This document shows, one piece after another, positions 1 through 8,040 of a stretch of DNA of 12,363 nt. The stretch comes from Candidatus Cloacimonadota bacterium (GTDB lineage: Bacteria > Cloacimonadota > Cloacimonadia > Cloacimonadales > TCS61). The stretch spans positions 1-12,363 of the forward strand of contig JAFGEH010000109.1 of the NCBI GenBank assembly GCA_016931665.1. The letters are read 5' to 3'. The notes beneath the pieces are model-generated. The model had not been told where the DNA came from and ran no database searches. It saw only the letters and a list, made by a program, of their open reading frames with translations. Numbering within the stretch: the first letter of the stretch is position 1; every line of letters begins with the position of its first letter. The position numbers were made by a program, and so were the translations under genes.

Positions 1-1410
1 CAGGCGAATATTCCGGTAGGCATTTACCGCTCTTCCGTGGATGGCAGATTCCTCTCCGCTAACCCAGCCATGATCAGGATCCTGGGATTTGACAACGAGA
101 AGGAGATGTTCGCGGTTAAAGCTGCCGATCTTTACATTAAACCCAGCCAACGCCAGGAATTTATCGATAAAATATCCCGGGACGGCTCAGTTTCTGCCTA
201 TGAACTGCAATTGATCCGCAAGGATGGCAGCAGTTTCTGGGCAGCTGTTACCGCCAAATCCTTCACCAATCCTCAGGATAATCAGATTTATTTCGATGGT
301 CTGCTGGAAGATATTACAGTGCAGAAGGAAGCCCAGGAACAGCTGCGCCAGAGCAAAGAGCGGCTGGATATTATTCTGCAGAATATCGGAAATGGTGTTA
401 TGGTAATTGACCAGGATCAGAATATCATTCTCATGAACAGAAGAACCCGAGAATTGCTCGGTTTTTCATCCGATCAGCCTGATCTGAGGACCTTGAAAGC
501 TGCCCTGGAAAATTGCCGCGATCAAGGCCTTATCCTGCTGAATTCCCTCGAGCAGGATTATTTCCGCAATCTTCCCCTGACAATTGAAAAACCTTATCCC
601 CGGATCCTTTATATAACAGCTACCCCTTTCACAGATATTGATGGCAGATCGGCAGGTAAAATCTTCATCCTGGCTGATGTTACCAGAGAGAAAGAGATCG
701 AACAGATGAAAACCGATTTTGTTTCCAGCGTCTCACATGAACTGAGGACACCCATTACCTCAATTATGGGTTTTGCTAAAACCATCATGCTGAACAGCAA
801 TATCTCCCGTGAGGACCTGACTGAATTCATCAATATTATCTTTAATGAGAGCGAACGTCTGGCCAATCTGATCGAGGATGTCTTGAGCATTTCCAGGATC
901 GAGTCAGGCAGAGTATCCTATAAATTCAAATCCGTAGATATAGTAAAAATCATTGAAAATGTATATCAGATATACAAGATGCAGGCTGAAGAAAAAGGAT
1001 TGAAAATAACACTGGAACTCACAGCTGGGCTTCCTCAGGTCATGGCGGATCAGGATTCTATCCATCAGGTGCTGGTAAATCTGATCGGAAATGCCATAAA
1101 ATTCACCGAATCCGGCGGCAGTGTTAAGATCAGGCTTTTTCAGCAGCAGGGAGGCATTATTCTGGAAGTTGAAGACACCGGCATGGGCATCCCACTGAAA
1201 GATCAGGATAAGATCTTTGAAAAATTCTACCGGGTGCACCGACCAGGTAAGGAAATTCAGGGGACCGGACTGGGTCTTTCCATCGTAAAACAGATTATCG
1301 ATGCCCATCGCGGGCATATCACCTTGATCAGCAAGGAAAACCAGGGTACTACTTTCAGGATTATCCTGCCCTGCCCTGGGCAGGAAGAAACAAAAAAGAA
1401 TATTGATTGA
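1..1410 (+). CDS. PAS-PAS sensor histidine kinase, 5'-truncated by the window edge
   Basis: The reading frame is open from base 1, so the gene begins upstream. The GTG at 37 lies inside the first PAS domain and is not the real start. Counting codons from base 1: a PAS/PAC domain covers about 1-110 (it begins IPVGIYRSSVDGRF and ends in a PAC-like FDGLLEDIT), and a second PAS domain covers about 120-230. The HisKA H-box SHELRTP has the phospho-accepting His at 246. The HATPase_c domain follows, with N-box Asn 364 (NLIGNAIKF), G1 box DTGMGIP at 392-398, F-box KIFEKFYR, and G2 box GTGLGLS at about 421. No transmembrane segment is visible in the part present, so membrane attachment, if any, lies upstream. 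All kinase boxes are intact, so it should autophosphorylate and pass phosphate to a receiver. The adjacent gene at 1426, 15 bases downstream, is the natural partner. The PAS ligand cannot be deduced. Confidence 0.95.
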   Translation, partial: QANIPVGIYRSSVDGRFLSANPAMIRILGFDNEKEMFAVKAADLYIKPSQRQEFIDKISRDGSVSAYELQLIRKDGSSFWAAVTAKSFTNPQDNQIYFDGLLEDITVQKEAQEQLRQSKERLDIILQNIGNGVMVIDQDQNIILMNRRTRELLGFSSDQPDLRTLKAALENCRDQGLILLNSLEQDYFRNLPLTIEKPYPRILYITATPFTDIDGRSAGKIFILADVTREKEIEQMKTDFVSSVSHELRTPITSIMGFAKTIMLNSNISREDLTEFINIIFNESERLANLIEDVLSISRIESGRVSYKFKSVDIVKIIENVYQIYKMQAEEKGLKITLELTAGLPQVMADQDSIHQVLVNLIGNAIKFTESGGSVKIRLFQQQGGIILEVEDTGMGIPLKDQDKIFEKFYRVHRPGKEIQGTGLGLSIVKQIIDAHRGHITLISKENQGTTFRIILPCPGQEETKKNID

Positions 1411-1425
1411 AATAGAGGAGATTGT

Positions 1426-1821
1426 ATGAAGATTCTGATTATTGATGATGACCAGAATATAAGAAAACTCGTCAGCTTTAATCTGTCCCTGAAAAAACAT
1501 CAGGTTTTTGCAGCCAAAGACGGCCAGGAAGGTATTCAGCTGGCCATCAGCCAACAACCGGATTTGATTCTTCTGGATATAATGATGCCGGTTATGAATG
1601 GTTATGAGACCTGTAAAAAGCTGAAAGCCGATGAAAGAACAAAAAATATCCCTGTTTTCATGCTCTCAGCCCGTGGTCAGATGACTGACCTGGACGATGC
1701 TTTCAATTCTGGAGCCGATGACTACATCGTTAAACCCTTCGATGTGGGAAAACTGAACTACACCATTGATTATAAGATGAATACTTACCTGGAAAGACTC
1801 TCCAGGAAGAAGACTGATTAA
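1426..1821 (+). CDS. Stand-alone CheY-like response regulator receiver
   Basis: This 131-residue protein is a single receiver domain with no DNA-binding or enzymatic output domain. It shows the acidic cluster DDD at 7-9, phospho-acceptor Asp51 in LLDIMMP, Ser81 at the Thr/Ser switch position, and Lys103 in VKPF. The last roughly 15 residues are charged and do not form a known domain. The start is well placed: a GAGGAG ribosome site lies 5-6 bases upstream, 15 bases after the kinase stop, so the two are probably co-transcribed. As a single-domain regulator it would act by protein-protein contact or as a phosphorelay intermediate. The output partner is not identifiable here. Confidence 0.95.
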   Translation: MKILIIDDDQNIRKLVSFNLSLKKHQVFAAKDGQEGIQLAISQQPDLILLDIMMPVMNGYETCKKLKADERTKNIPVFMLSARGQMTDLDDAFNSGADDYIVKPFDVGKLNYTIDYKMNTYLERLSRKKTD

Positions 1822-1846
1822 CCTTATTCTCACCGATATTAAATAA

Positions 1847-3097
1847 ATGAGCCTGAGGATTGTTAATGTCCTGCCGGATTCTCTGGGAGAGGATAGCGGC
1901 TTACAGGCAGGATTTAAAATCCTATCCATTAACCATCATCCGGTTAACGACTATCTGGATCTGCAATTCTATTCAGCTGAACCTGAACTTGAGATCATAT
2001 ACCAGGACCTTGATCAGGTTGAACATACAATCAGAATTAACCAGGACTGGCAAAAACCTCTGGGAATTGAGACTCAGGATCAAACCTGTATAACCTGTGC
2101 CAATAACTGCATCTTCTGTTTTGTGGATCAGATGCCGCCCGGATTCAGAAAAACACTTTACATCAAAGATGATGATTATCGGTTATCCTTTGTTTACGGA
2201 AATTTCATAACACTTACCAATATCGCTCAGTTCCATCGGCAACGTATCCTCAACCAGAAACTCAGCCCTCTCTATATTTCTGTGCATACCACCAATCCGG
2301 ATCTGCATCGCCGCCTGCTGCGTTACAATCATGAATTCAATATCGTACAGGCATTGCAGGAAATCATCCAAGCGGATATTAAACTCCATACCCAGATTGT
2401 CATTGTTCCCGGCTGGAATGATCGGGCTGAATTAGAACGAACCCTGCATGATCTGCATGAGATGGGGGATAACATTCTCTCTATCGGGATAGTACCTGTA
2501 GGTCTGACAGCTTTCCGAAAAGATCTCACCGGACTGCAACCCGTTCAAGCGGAAGATGCCCGGGTCATCCTGCAGGCTGCTGCGCCCTATCCCCGTACTT
2601 ACTGCGCTGATGAAATATTCCTGCTTGCCGGAAGAGATATACCCAGAACTTCCTATTACGATGACTTCCCGCAACTGGAAAACGGTATTGGTATGCTGAG
2701 ATTATTTTTTAATAACTGGACGCGGAGAAAGAAAAAATTCCTCAGAGAGGTAGCTTCCTTAGATTATAAACTTGTATTTATCACCGGCAAACTGGCTGCT
2801 GCCAGCCTGCAGAAGATTGCTGATGAGGTCAATCTGCAGATTCCTGGTAAAATACGCGTAGCACCTGTTGAAAACAATATGCTGGGAAAATCGGTAACGG
2901 TTACAGGTTTGCTTGCCGCCGGAGATATCTTTGCCCAGGTCGAATTACAGGAAGATGAAATAGCTGTTCTTTCGGAAGGGATACTGAATGATAATTATCT
3001 TACTCTGGATGATGCTGATATTGAAACTTTCAAAGGATATTATGGGAAACCGGTAATGCTGATTGATGAGGAATTCAGATATTGGAATATCTTCTGA
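1847..3097 (+). CDS. PDZ / radical SAM / DUF512 family protein
   Basis: This 416-residue protein matches the conserved DUF512 radical-SAM family. Residues 1-65 form a PDZ-like domain (LPDSLGEDSGLQAGFKILSI). Next comes a cysteine motif, C84-x3-C88-x2-C91 followed by FVDQMP, the usual 4Fe-4S/SAM ligand set, with a further Cys at 81. The family signature continues with KDDDYRLSFVYGNF and TLTN at 108-124. A radical-SAM-like core leads into the C-terminal DUF512 region with VTGLLAAGD at 352-360. Start choice: the PDZ begins directly at this ATG, but I see no good Shine-Dalgarno sequence, only a 25-base gap after the receiver gene. It is probably in the same transcript. The reaction is not known to me. 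It ends 3 bases from the convergent minus-strand gene. Confidence 0.9.
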   Translation: MSLRIVNVLPDSLGEDSGLQAGFKILSINHHPVNDYLDLQFYSAEPELEIIYQDLDQVEHTIRINQDWQKPLGIETQDQTCITCANNCIFCFVDQMPPGFRKTLYIKDDDYRLSFVYGNFITLTNIAQFHRQRILNQKLSPLYISVHTTNPDLHRRLLRYNHEFNIVQALQEIIQADIKLHTQIVIVPGWNDRAELERTLHDLHEMGDNILSIGIVPVGLTAFRKDLTGLQPVQAEDARVILQAAAPYPRTYCADEIFLLAGRDIPRTSYYDDFPQLENGIGMLRLFFNNWTRRKKKFLREVASLDYKLVFITGKLAAASLQKIADEVNLQIPGKIRVAPVENNMLGKSVTVTGLLAAGDIFAQVELQEDEIAVLSEGILNDNYLTLDDADIETFKGYYGKPVMLIDEEFRYWNIF

Positions 3098-3100
3098 TAT

Positions 3101-3541
3101 TTACCATCCTCTATTCTGATAATAGGGATTGAAATAACCTGACCCAAGATTTCGGTATTCAACCACAATATTAAAACTGCTGGAAGGATGATAATTCAAA
3201 CTGAATTCCGGTATAATCCGGCTGGTATTATCATCGTTACCTTCAATCTGAAAACCCCGATCAATTGTCGCTGTCCCGAAATTGACGAAACTCAGGTCGA
3301 GATTCAAATCAAGCTTCGAATTGATCTTATAGAAAATATGATTGGTATAAACAGACTGATAGTAACTTAAGTTGTCTGAATTAACTCCGGTTGAGAACGA
3401 AATTGTATGGCTCATTTTGATATTGTTAAGATTGAAGAGAGATGGGGAATTCAATGTAGGATTTAAAATCCTGGGAGAAAATTCAGCAGCTAAAATCTGG
3501 ATAAATATAAGTATCAGGACTAAAAAAGTTATTTTTTTCAT
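3101..3541 (-). CDS. Small exported beta-strand-rich protein, probably outer-membrane associated
   Basis: The protein has 146 residues from the ATG at 3541. A GTG at 3553 would add four residues, but a GAGGTGG ribosome site sits just before the ATG, so I prefer the latter. Residues 1-19 are a signal peptide (MKK, then a hydrophobic stretch ending ILAAEF, with cleavage near A18/A19). The rest alternates polar and hydrophobic residues in strand-like blocks (ISFSTGV, LDLNLDLSFVNFG, IIPEFSLNY, FNIVVEYRN) and is rich in Asn, Ser, Tyr and Phe. The layout NPTLNSPSLF...MSHTISFSTG resembles small uncharacterised proteins I associate with FCB-group genomes; this is a recalled resemblance, not a search result. 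No catalytic motif is visible. It lies 90 bases downstream of coaE on the same strand. Its function is unknown. Confidence 0.75.
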   Translation of the reverse strand: MKKITFLVLILIFIQILAAEFSPRILNPTLNSPSLFNLNNIKMSHTISFSTGVNSDNLSYYQSVYTNHIFYKINSKLDLNLDLSFVNFGTATIDRGFQIEGNDDNTSRIIPEFSLNYHPSSSFNIVVEYRNLGSGYFNPYYQNRGW

Positions 3542-3631
3542 TTTCCACCTCACTTTCTCATTTTACGATTTCTGCCGTCCCCTTAACTTTGTAAAGGATT
3601 TTATAGGAAAAAAATTAAAAGAATATAATAA

Positions 3632-4273
3632 TCAGGCCTGGATCAGGTCGCCTGGCTTGATTACCCTGCGGAAATCATAGTACGGTAGATTTTTGAAGAG
3701 CTCTTTCAGCTGAACTTCCAGCATCTCGACTGATCCGTTGTTGTTTATATTAACATCAGCCAGTCTGGCCTTCTGCACCGGCGCCAGTTGAGAAGCCAGC
3801 TTCAATCTTGCTTCGGATTCAGAAATTCTATCTCTGGCAGTAATTCTGTTGATCAGTATTTCTTCCTCAGCATCGATATTCATTATCAGATCAAAACAAC
3901 GCTCCAGTCCACTCTCGAATAATAATGGTACCTCGAAAATCAGATAATCCGCCTCCGCCTCCCTGATAATGCTGTCCATCTCCTTGAAAACCTGAGGATG
4001 AATTAACCGATTCAGCCATTGTTGATGCCTTTTCTCGCTGAAAATTACTTTGCCCAGCAGCTTACGATCGATTCTACCTTCCAGGCAAACCCCATCGCCA
4101 AAATGGTCTCGTATTTTCCTGCTGATATCAGGATCGTCCAGAATGGTATGAGCAATTTTATCGGTGGATACCACTTGGTATCCCTGTGACCTGAACCAGT
4201 TCGAGGCCAACGATTTTCCGGAAGCAATGGCACCGGTAATCGCTATCAGGAAGGGCCGATCAGGAGGTTTCAT
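3632..4273 (-). CDS. coaE: Dephospho-CoA kinase
   Basis: This 213-residue protein catalyses the last step of CoA synthesis, ATP-dependent phosphorylation of the 3'-hydroxyl of dephospho-CoA, in the cytoplasm. Walker A is G14-A-I-A-S-G-K20-S21. Asp38 in STDKIAH is the conserved acidic residue of the family. EVPLLFE at 114-120, the lid region RITARDR at 143-149, Q162 in ASQL, and the C-terminal NINNNGS are all family hallmarks. The length is normal. The ATG at 4273 lies inside the end of cdaA (14-base overlap in another frame), with no strong ribosome site, so translation is probably coupled to cdaA. It is the last gene of the tightly packed minus-strand cluster. Confidence 0.95.
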   Translation of the reverse strand: MKPPDRPFLIAITGAIASGKSLASNWFRSQGYQVVSTDKIAHTILDDPDISRKIRDHFGDGVCLEGRIDRKLLGKVIFSEKRHQQWLNRLIHPQVFKEMDSIIREAEADYLIFEVPLLFESGLERCFDLIMNIDAEEEILINRITARDRISESEARLKLASQLAPVQKARLADVNINNNGSVEMLEVQLKELFKNLPYYDFRRVIKPGDLIQA

Positions 4274-5003
4274 CTTTTATGCGCTGTGCCAGCTCATCAA
4301 TAGTGATATCAGTTATTATTACGCCATTTTTGGCAACGGAGATTCTACCGCTTTCTTCTGAAACAACAATAGCGAAACAATCAGTTTTTTCCGAGATACC
4401 TACGGCAGCCAGATGTCTGGTGCCGAATTTCCTGGTGTATTCAATATTATCAGACAAAGGTAAAACCACTTTTGCAGCCAGAATGCGATCATCCCTGATA
4501 ACTACAGCCCCATCATGCAGGATGGTTTTCTGATTGAAAATGGTGAGCAGTAATTTCAGAGAGATTTGGGCATCGATAACTTCACCGCTTTCGATAAATT
4601 CATTCAATTTTCTCTGATTCTCGATCAAGATCAGAGCACCGATCTTACGGTAAGACATGATCGAAACGGCATTGAGGAGAGGAGTATAGACTGATTTTTG
4701 CGTGTCTTTGAATAACAGCCTGAGATCGTGGTCCCTCACAATCCGGGAGAAAAGGCTTCTGATCTCAGGTTGAAACAGGATTACAAAAACGATTACCCAG
4801 TAATCCTTGAGAACTCTCAGGAAAGAGGTCATCATCCTCAGATTCAGAATAGAAGCTGTGAAATACAGTATCAGCACCAGCCCCAATCCCAGCAGGATCT
4901 GGTAACTACCTGTGCGTTTGGAGAGAATTATCAGACTGTAAAGCAGAAAGGCAACCAGAATTATATCGATAATATCGGCAACTGATGGCAACAGGAAGCT
5001 CAT
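4260..5003 (-). CDS. cdaA: Membrane diadenylate cyclase (c-di-AMP synthase), CdaA type
   Basis: This 247-residue protein condenses two ATP into c-di-AMP. The N-terminal 85 residues hold three hydrophobic segments (about 10-27, 34-54 and 67-78), as in CdaA. The DAC (DisA_N) domain follows. Catalytic motif DGA is at 164-166 (ILHDGAVVI), and the second motif is GTRH at 194-197. The residue after GTRH is Leu, where the best-known CdaA proteins have Arg (GTRHRAA). SEESGRISVAKNG follows as usual. It starts by a 4-base ATGA overlap with the folP stop, with AGGG about 8 bases upstream. Pairing folP with cdaA is a known arrangement. No CdaR/YbbR regulator gene lies next to it; coaE takes that place. 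Confidence 0.94.
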   Translation of the reverse strand: MSFLLPSVADIIDIILVAFLLYSLIILSKRTGSYQILLGLGLVLILYFTASILNLRMMTSFLRVLKDYWVIVFVILFQPEIRSLFSRIVRDHDLRLLFKDTQKSVYTPLLNAVSIMSYRKIGALILIENQRKLNEFIESGEVIDAQISLKLLLTIFNQKTILHDGAVVIRDDRILAAKVVLPLSDNIEYTRKFGTRHLAAVGISEKTDCFAIVVSEESGRISVAKNGVIITDITIDELAQRIKDETS

Positions 5004-6205
5004 ATCTGATCCCTGATCGAATTTAAGGTTAGAACAAACTGTTTATGAATTAAAACATCATGAACTCTCAACAATTGTATTCCATCTTCCACTGCCCTCG
5101 CGGCAGCGGCCAGAGTTCCTGCCAGCCTTTCTCGCGGTGAAGAAGGATAGATCCTGCCAATAAAGCTTTTACGGGATGCCCCTACCATAACAGGTACCCC
5201 CAGACTGTGAAATTCGGCCAGTTTATTCAGGATCAGCAGGTTATCCTCCTGTCGCTTACCGAAACCAATACCGGGATCAATTATGATCCGGTTTAGTTCA
5301 ATCCCTGAATTCAGACAGAAATCGATCCTCTCTTTCAGAAAATCCAGTATCTCAGTTATCGTATCATGATAGAACGGTTTATCCTGCATATTCCGGGGAA
5401 TTCCCTGCATATGCATCAGAACTACCGGCACATCGGGATTATCCCGAAGTACATTTATCATATCCGCATCGAAGCGGAGTGCGCTGATATCATTGATCAT
5501 CCCTGCCCCGGCCGCGATGGCCTCTCTGGCGACTCCAGCTTTACAGGTATCGATGGAAACAGGCACCTGGCAAGCTTGGCTGATCATCCTGATTACCGGA
5601 ATCACTCTGCGGGATTCTTCTTCGGCGGAAACAGCCTGAGAGCCCGGCCGGGTAGATTCTCCTCCGACATCAATTATATCTGCACCTTCATCAACCAGCT
5701 TTAATGCCTGCTGCCTTGCTTGCTCCGGATCCAGAAAATTACCCCCATCAGAAAAACTGTCCGGTGTCAGATTCAGGATACCAATTATCTTCACTTTATC
5801 CAGTGTCAGATTCTTCCCCCGGATATTTAACTCCCGGACAGCAGGTTTTGCCACAAGGATATCATACTGTTTCTGCAGGTCTTCCCGGATCTCCTTCAAA
5901 CCAAAAATGCTCTGAGGTTGCAGTTTTCTGAGCAGTTTCCTTATTTTATCGGTATTTCCCAGAAGCAGCAGGTCACTGATCTCTGTCTTACCGTTGACCA
6001 CTCCTCTGGCGACAGCGGCATCTCCTCCCAGACTCAGCATTTCCTGTTTAAGAATATTGGCTGCACCCACCTGTACACCTGTTAATTTTATAACAGTGCC
6101 CAGTGCCTTGGGAGCCATAACTTCGATCCCTTCACTCGATACCTGAACCCTGGCCAGCTCCAGGCGAGCTTCTGCTAAAGTTCTGATACTTAAAAACCGA
6201 TTCAT
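5000..6205 (-). CDS. folP: Dihydropteroate synthase with N-terminal extension
   Basis: This 401-residue protein joins p-aminobenzoate to dihydropterin pyrophosphate in folate synthesis. The TIM-barrel core is residues 135-401. Motifs in order: GILNLTPDSFSDGG at 142-155 (pyrophosphate loop), DVGGESTRPGS at 179-189, SIDT at 217-220, MINDISA, the pterin-site IIIDPGIGFGK at 307-317, GASRKSFIG at 342-350, and RVHDV near the end. All key residues appear intact. Residues 1-130 are an extra domain absent from short FolP proteins, with the segment ANILKQEMLSLGGDAAVARG. I recall this extension from other anaerobe FolP proteins; its role is unknown to me. The ATG at 6205 lies 9 bases after the tonB-like stop, without a clear ribosome site. 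The stop overlaps the cdaA start. Confidence 0.95.
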   Translation of the reverse strand: MNRFLSIRTLAEARLELARVQVSSEGIEVMAPKALGTVIKLTGVQVGAANILKQEMLSLGGDAAVARGVVNGKTEISDLLLLGNTDKIRKLLRKLQPQSIFGLKEIREDLQKQYDILVAKPAVRELNIRGKNLTLDKVKIIGILNLTPDSFSDGGNFLDPEQARQQALKLVDEGADIIDVGGESTRPGSQAVSAEEESRRVIPVIRMISQACQVPVSIDTCKAGVAREAIAAGAGMINDISALRFDADMINVLRDNPDVPVVLMHMQGIPRNMQDKPFYHDTITEILDFLKERIDFCLNSGIELNRIIIDPGIGFGKRQEDNLLILNKLAEFHSLGVPVMVGASRKSFIGRIYPSSPRERLAGTLAAAARAVEDGIQLLRVHDVLIHKQFVLTLNSIRDQI

Positions 6206-6214
6206 AAGGTTTAC

Positions 6215-6970
6215 TTATTTCAGCCGGTAAATGAAGGTGATATAACCAATTTGGACAGTCTCACCGGAGACTGGATTGAATTTCCATTTACGCAAGGCCT
6301 GCAGACTGATTTCTTCCAGTACGGGATCGGCTTTCCTGACAACCATTAGATCTGATACGGAACCATCAGCTAAAACCTGAAACCGGATCTTCACACTGGT
6401 ATTCTGCTGGATACCGGAAGGATATTCCGGCAGTATCCGGGTTAGAATATTCCGTGATAGGATATCACCTTCCAGGATATAAGGTGACTCTCCCGCACTG
6501 CCTTCCTGTAAACCCCGGGTCATAGTGTTCAGATAGTCCTCACTTGTTCCCAGAACAGGTTTATCTGCGGAATGTGAAATCTCGGGTGCAATTATCTCGC
6601 CCGTATGATCCCCGTCTCGGATATTACTGCCAACTTTCTCATCCAGTTCCAGCTCATTCAGGGCGGCTAGATCCTGATTAGATAAATGCAAGGGAACTTC
6701 ATCTTCGGTGACAGCCCGGGGCAGATCCACCTTCTCCGGGATCAGGCTGGTTTTTGAACCTGAAGTTGTAAATCCTGATGCCAGCTGATTATGTACAGCT
6801 GGAACCATTAGATTCTGATTATTGGCTGCAGCCTGTATCCCGAATTCTATTATCTCTATCCGGTTGAAGTCTATTTTGGGTTTATACACTGCCACTATTA
6901 ATAATAATACCAAAACCAGATGCAGTACACTGGAGATGAACAGGGAATAGGTTTTCTCACTCAATCTCAT
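6215..6970 (-). CDS. TonB-like energy transducer
   Basis: The protein has 251 residues. A single N-terminal membrane anchor lies at about 9-29 (LFISSVLHLVLVLLLIVAVY). A long polar and acidic periplasmic linker follows (30-180). A TonB C-terminal-like domain lies at about 182-251, with PEYPSGI, VKIRFQVLADGSVSDLMVVR and ALRKWKFNPVSG. The linker lacks the Pro-Glu/Pro-Lys repeats of enterobacterial TonB. With exbB and exbD just upstream it would carry proton-motive energy to outer-membrane receptors, or act in a TolA-like role. No receptor gene is in the window. The ATG at 6970 lies inside exbD (14-base overlap) with only a weak GGGAAG upstream, suggesting translational coupling. Confidence 0.88.
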   Translation of the reverse strand: MRLSEKTYSLFISSVLHLVLVLLLIVAVYKPKIDFNRIEIIEFGIQAAANNQNLMVPAVHNQLASGFTTSGSKTSLIPEKVDLPRAVTEDEVPLHLSNQDLAALNELELDEKVGSNIRDGDHTGEIIAPEISHSADKPVLGTSEDYLNTMTRGLQEGSAGESPYILEGDILSRNILTRILPEYPSGIQQNTSVKIRFQVLADGSVSDLMVVRKADPVLEEISLQALRKWKFNPVSGETVQIGYITFIYRLK

Positions 6971-7379
6971 CTTCCCGATATACCCCGACTTCCGTGGCTA
7001 TAAAAAACCGGTTGGATCCTGATAGTTTTGCCGTATCAAGCAGACGGACGATCTTGCTTAACGGAATATCCTGGTCCGCTCTGATCACAACAACCTGTTC
7101 TGGATCATTATACAGCTTGCTGTTTAAAACCTGAGACAAATTATCCCAGGTTACAGCTTCCTCGTCAACATAGAGCTTGTCATCCCGGGTTAAAGTAATA
7201 CTGACATTGCGGTTAAACTCGTTCTGCTGGGAACTGGAGCCCGGCAGGTTCACCTTGATGCCGGAATGAGTAATGAAGTTAGATGAGATCAGCAGAAATA
7301 TCAGCAGCAGAAATATCACATCGGTAAAGGAAATGATAGCAGCAGCTGTTATTCTTTTTCGGTTCAGGTTAAAGGACAT
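6957..7379 (-). CDS. exbD: ExbD/TolR-family proton-channel subunit
   Basis: The protein has 140 residues. A short cytoplasmic N-terminus leads into one transmembrane helix at about 14-33. Asp20 (ISFTDVIFLLLIFLL) sits at the position of the essential membrane aspartate of ExbD/TolR. A periplasmic domain follows, including IKVNLPGSSS and VVVIRADQDIPLSKIV, typical of the family. The start is supported by AAGGAG 8 bases upstream. The reading frame overlaps the end of exbB by 11 bases and the start of the tonB-like gene by 14. The TonB-type third gene favours ExbD over TolR, although the two families merge in this group. Confidence 0.93.
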   Translation of the reverse strand: MSFNLNRKRITAAAIISFTDVIFLLLIFLLISSNFITHSGIKVNLPGSSSQQNEFNRNVSITLTRDDKLYVDEEAVTWDNLSQVLNSKLYNDPEQVVVIRADQDIPLSKIVRLLDTAKLSGSNRFFIATEVGVYREDEIE

Positions 7380-8040
7380 GATCTTTACTCCTTAAATGAA
7401 CCAGCATCTCACTGGCCTGATCCGAGATCTCCTGGGATATGGATTCCACTCGGCCAACCAGATGATTGTAAAATAATATGCAGATTATACCAACCGCCAA
7501 TCCTCCTACTGTAGTGATCAGAGCTTCCCAGATGCCGTTGGCCAGCAGGCTGATATCAACTCCTCCACCAGTTTCGCCGATCTTCATGAAGACCTTGACC
7601 ATCCCGGTTACAGTGCCCAGGAAACCGATCAGGGGCGAAATGGCGGCAAAAGTTGCCAAAGTTCCCAGCTTTCTTTCCAAATGATGGACCTCTTTCTGAA
7701 CAGAAGTATCCAGGAGTAACTGGCTGTCCCTCTGCCCCGGATCAAAATGGCTCAATATCCTTCCTAGAACTCGGGCCAGGGAAATGCCTGTGTTATCACA
7801 ATACTCCACTGCCTGATTGATATCTTTTTTCCCGATAAGCTCATAGAGCTTTGTCAGAAAATCTTCCTCATTTTTCCTGGTCCGTTTGAAGCTAATCAGT
7901 TTTTCAATAATAATGGCAACTGCAAAGAAAGATATTATCGCCAGCAGGATCATCAAGAATCCACCTTTGGCTGCAATCCCGAAAAAATTTGTTGCCTGTG
8001 GTACTCCATTTACCATGAGAGTATTTATAATCATGTCCAT
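7369..8040 (-). CDS. exbB: ExbB/TolQ/MotA-family proton-channel subunit
   Basis: The protein has 223 residues. Three membrane segments are visible: about 26-48 (GGFLMILLAIISFFAVAIII), about 128-152 (TFAAISPLIGFLGTVTGMVKV) and about 166-193 (ANGIWEALITTVGGLAVGII). The second and third carry the conserved Gly/Thr/Pro pattern of the ExbB channel core. A cytoplasmic loop lies between helices 1 and 2. It lacks the extra periplasmic N-terminal domain of long ExbB proteins. The start is well supported by GGAGGA on the minus strand (bases 8050-8055), 9 bases before ATG. It is the first confident gene of the minus-strand cluster exbB-exbD-tonB-folP-cdaA-coaE. Confidence 0.93.
   Translation of the reverse strand: MDMIINTLMVNGVPQATNFFGIAAKGGFLMILLAIISFFAVAIIIEKLISFKRTRKNEEDFLTKLYELIGKKDINQAVEYCDNTGISLARVLGRILSHFDPGQRDSQLLLDTSVQKEVHHLERKLGTLATFAAISPLIGFLGTVTGMVKVFMKIGETGGGVDISLLANGIWEALITTVGGLAVGIICILFYNHLVGRVESISQEISDQASEMLVHLRSKDHVL

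Noticed and set aside
904..1557. Long minus-strand open frame (217 codons) across the kinase and receiver genes
   Set aside because: It is antisense to two genes with complete family motifs, and its translation shows no recognisable domain.
3102..3130. Short inverted repeat CTATT/AATAG at the convergent gene ends as a terminator
   Set aside because: Five AT-rich pairs with no T-run; it lies within the coding sequence of the small minus-strand gene.
3595..3655. Possible terminator after coaE (CAGGC/GCCTG stem on the minus strand, then T-rich sequence)
   Set aside because: The stem is only 5 pairs with a 12-base loop, overlaps the end of the gene, and the main T-run comes about 20 bases later. 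The support is too weak to list.
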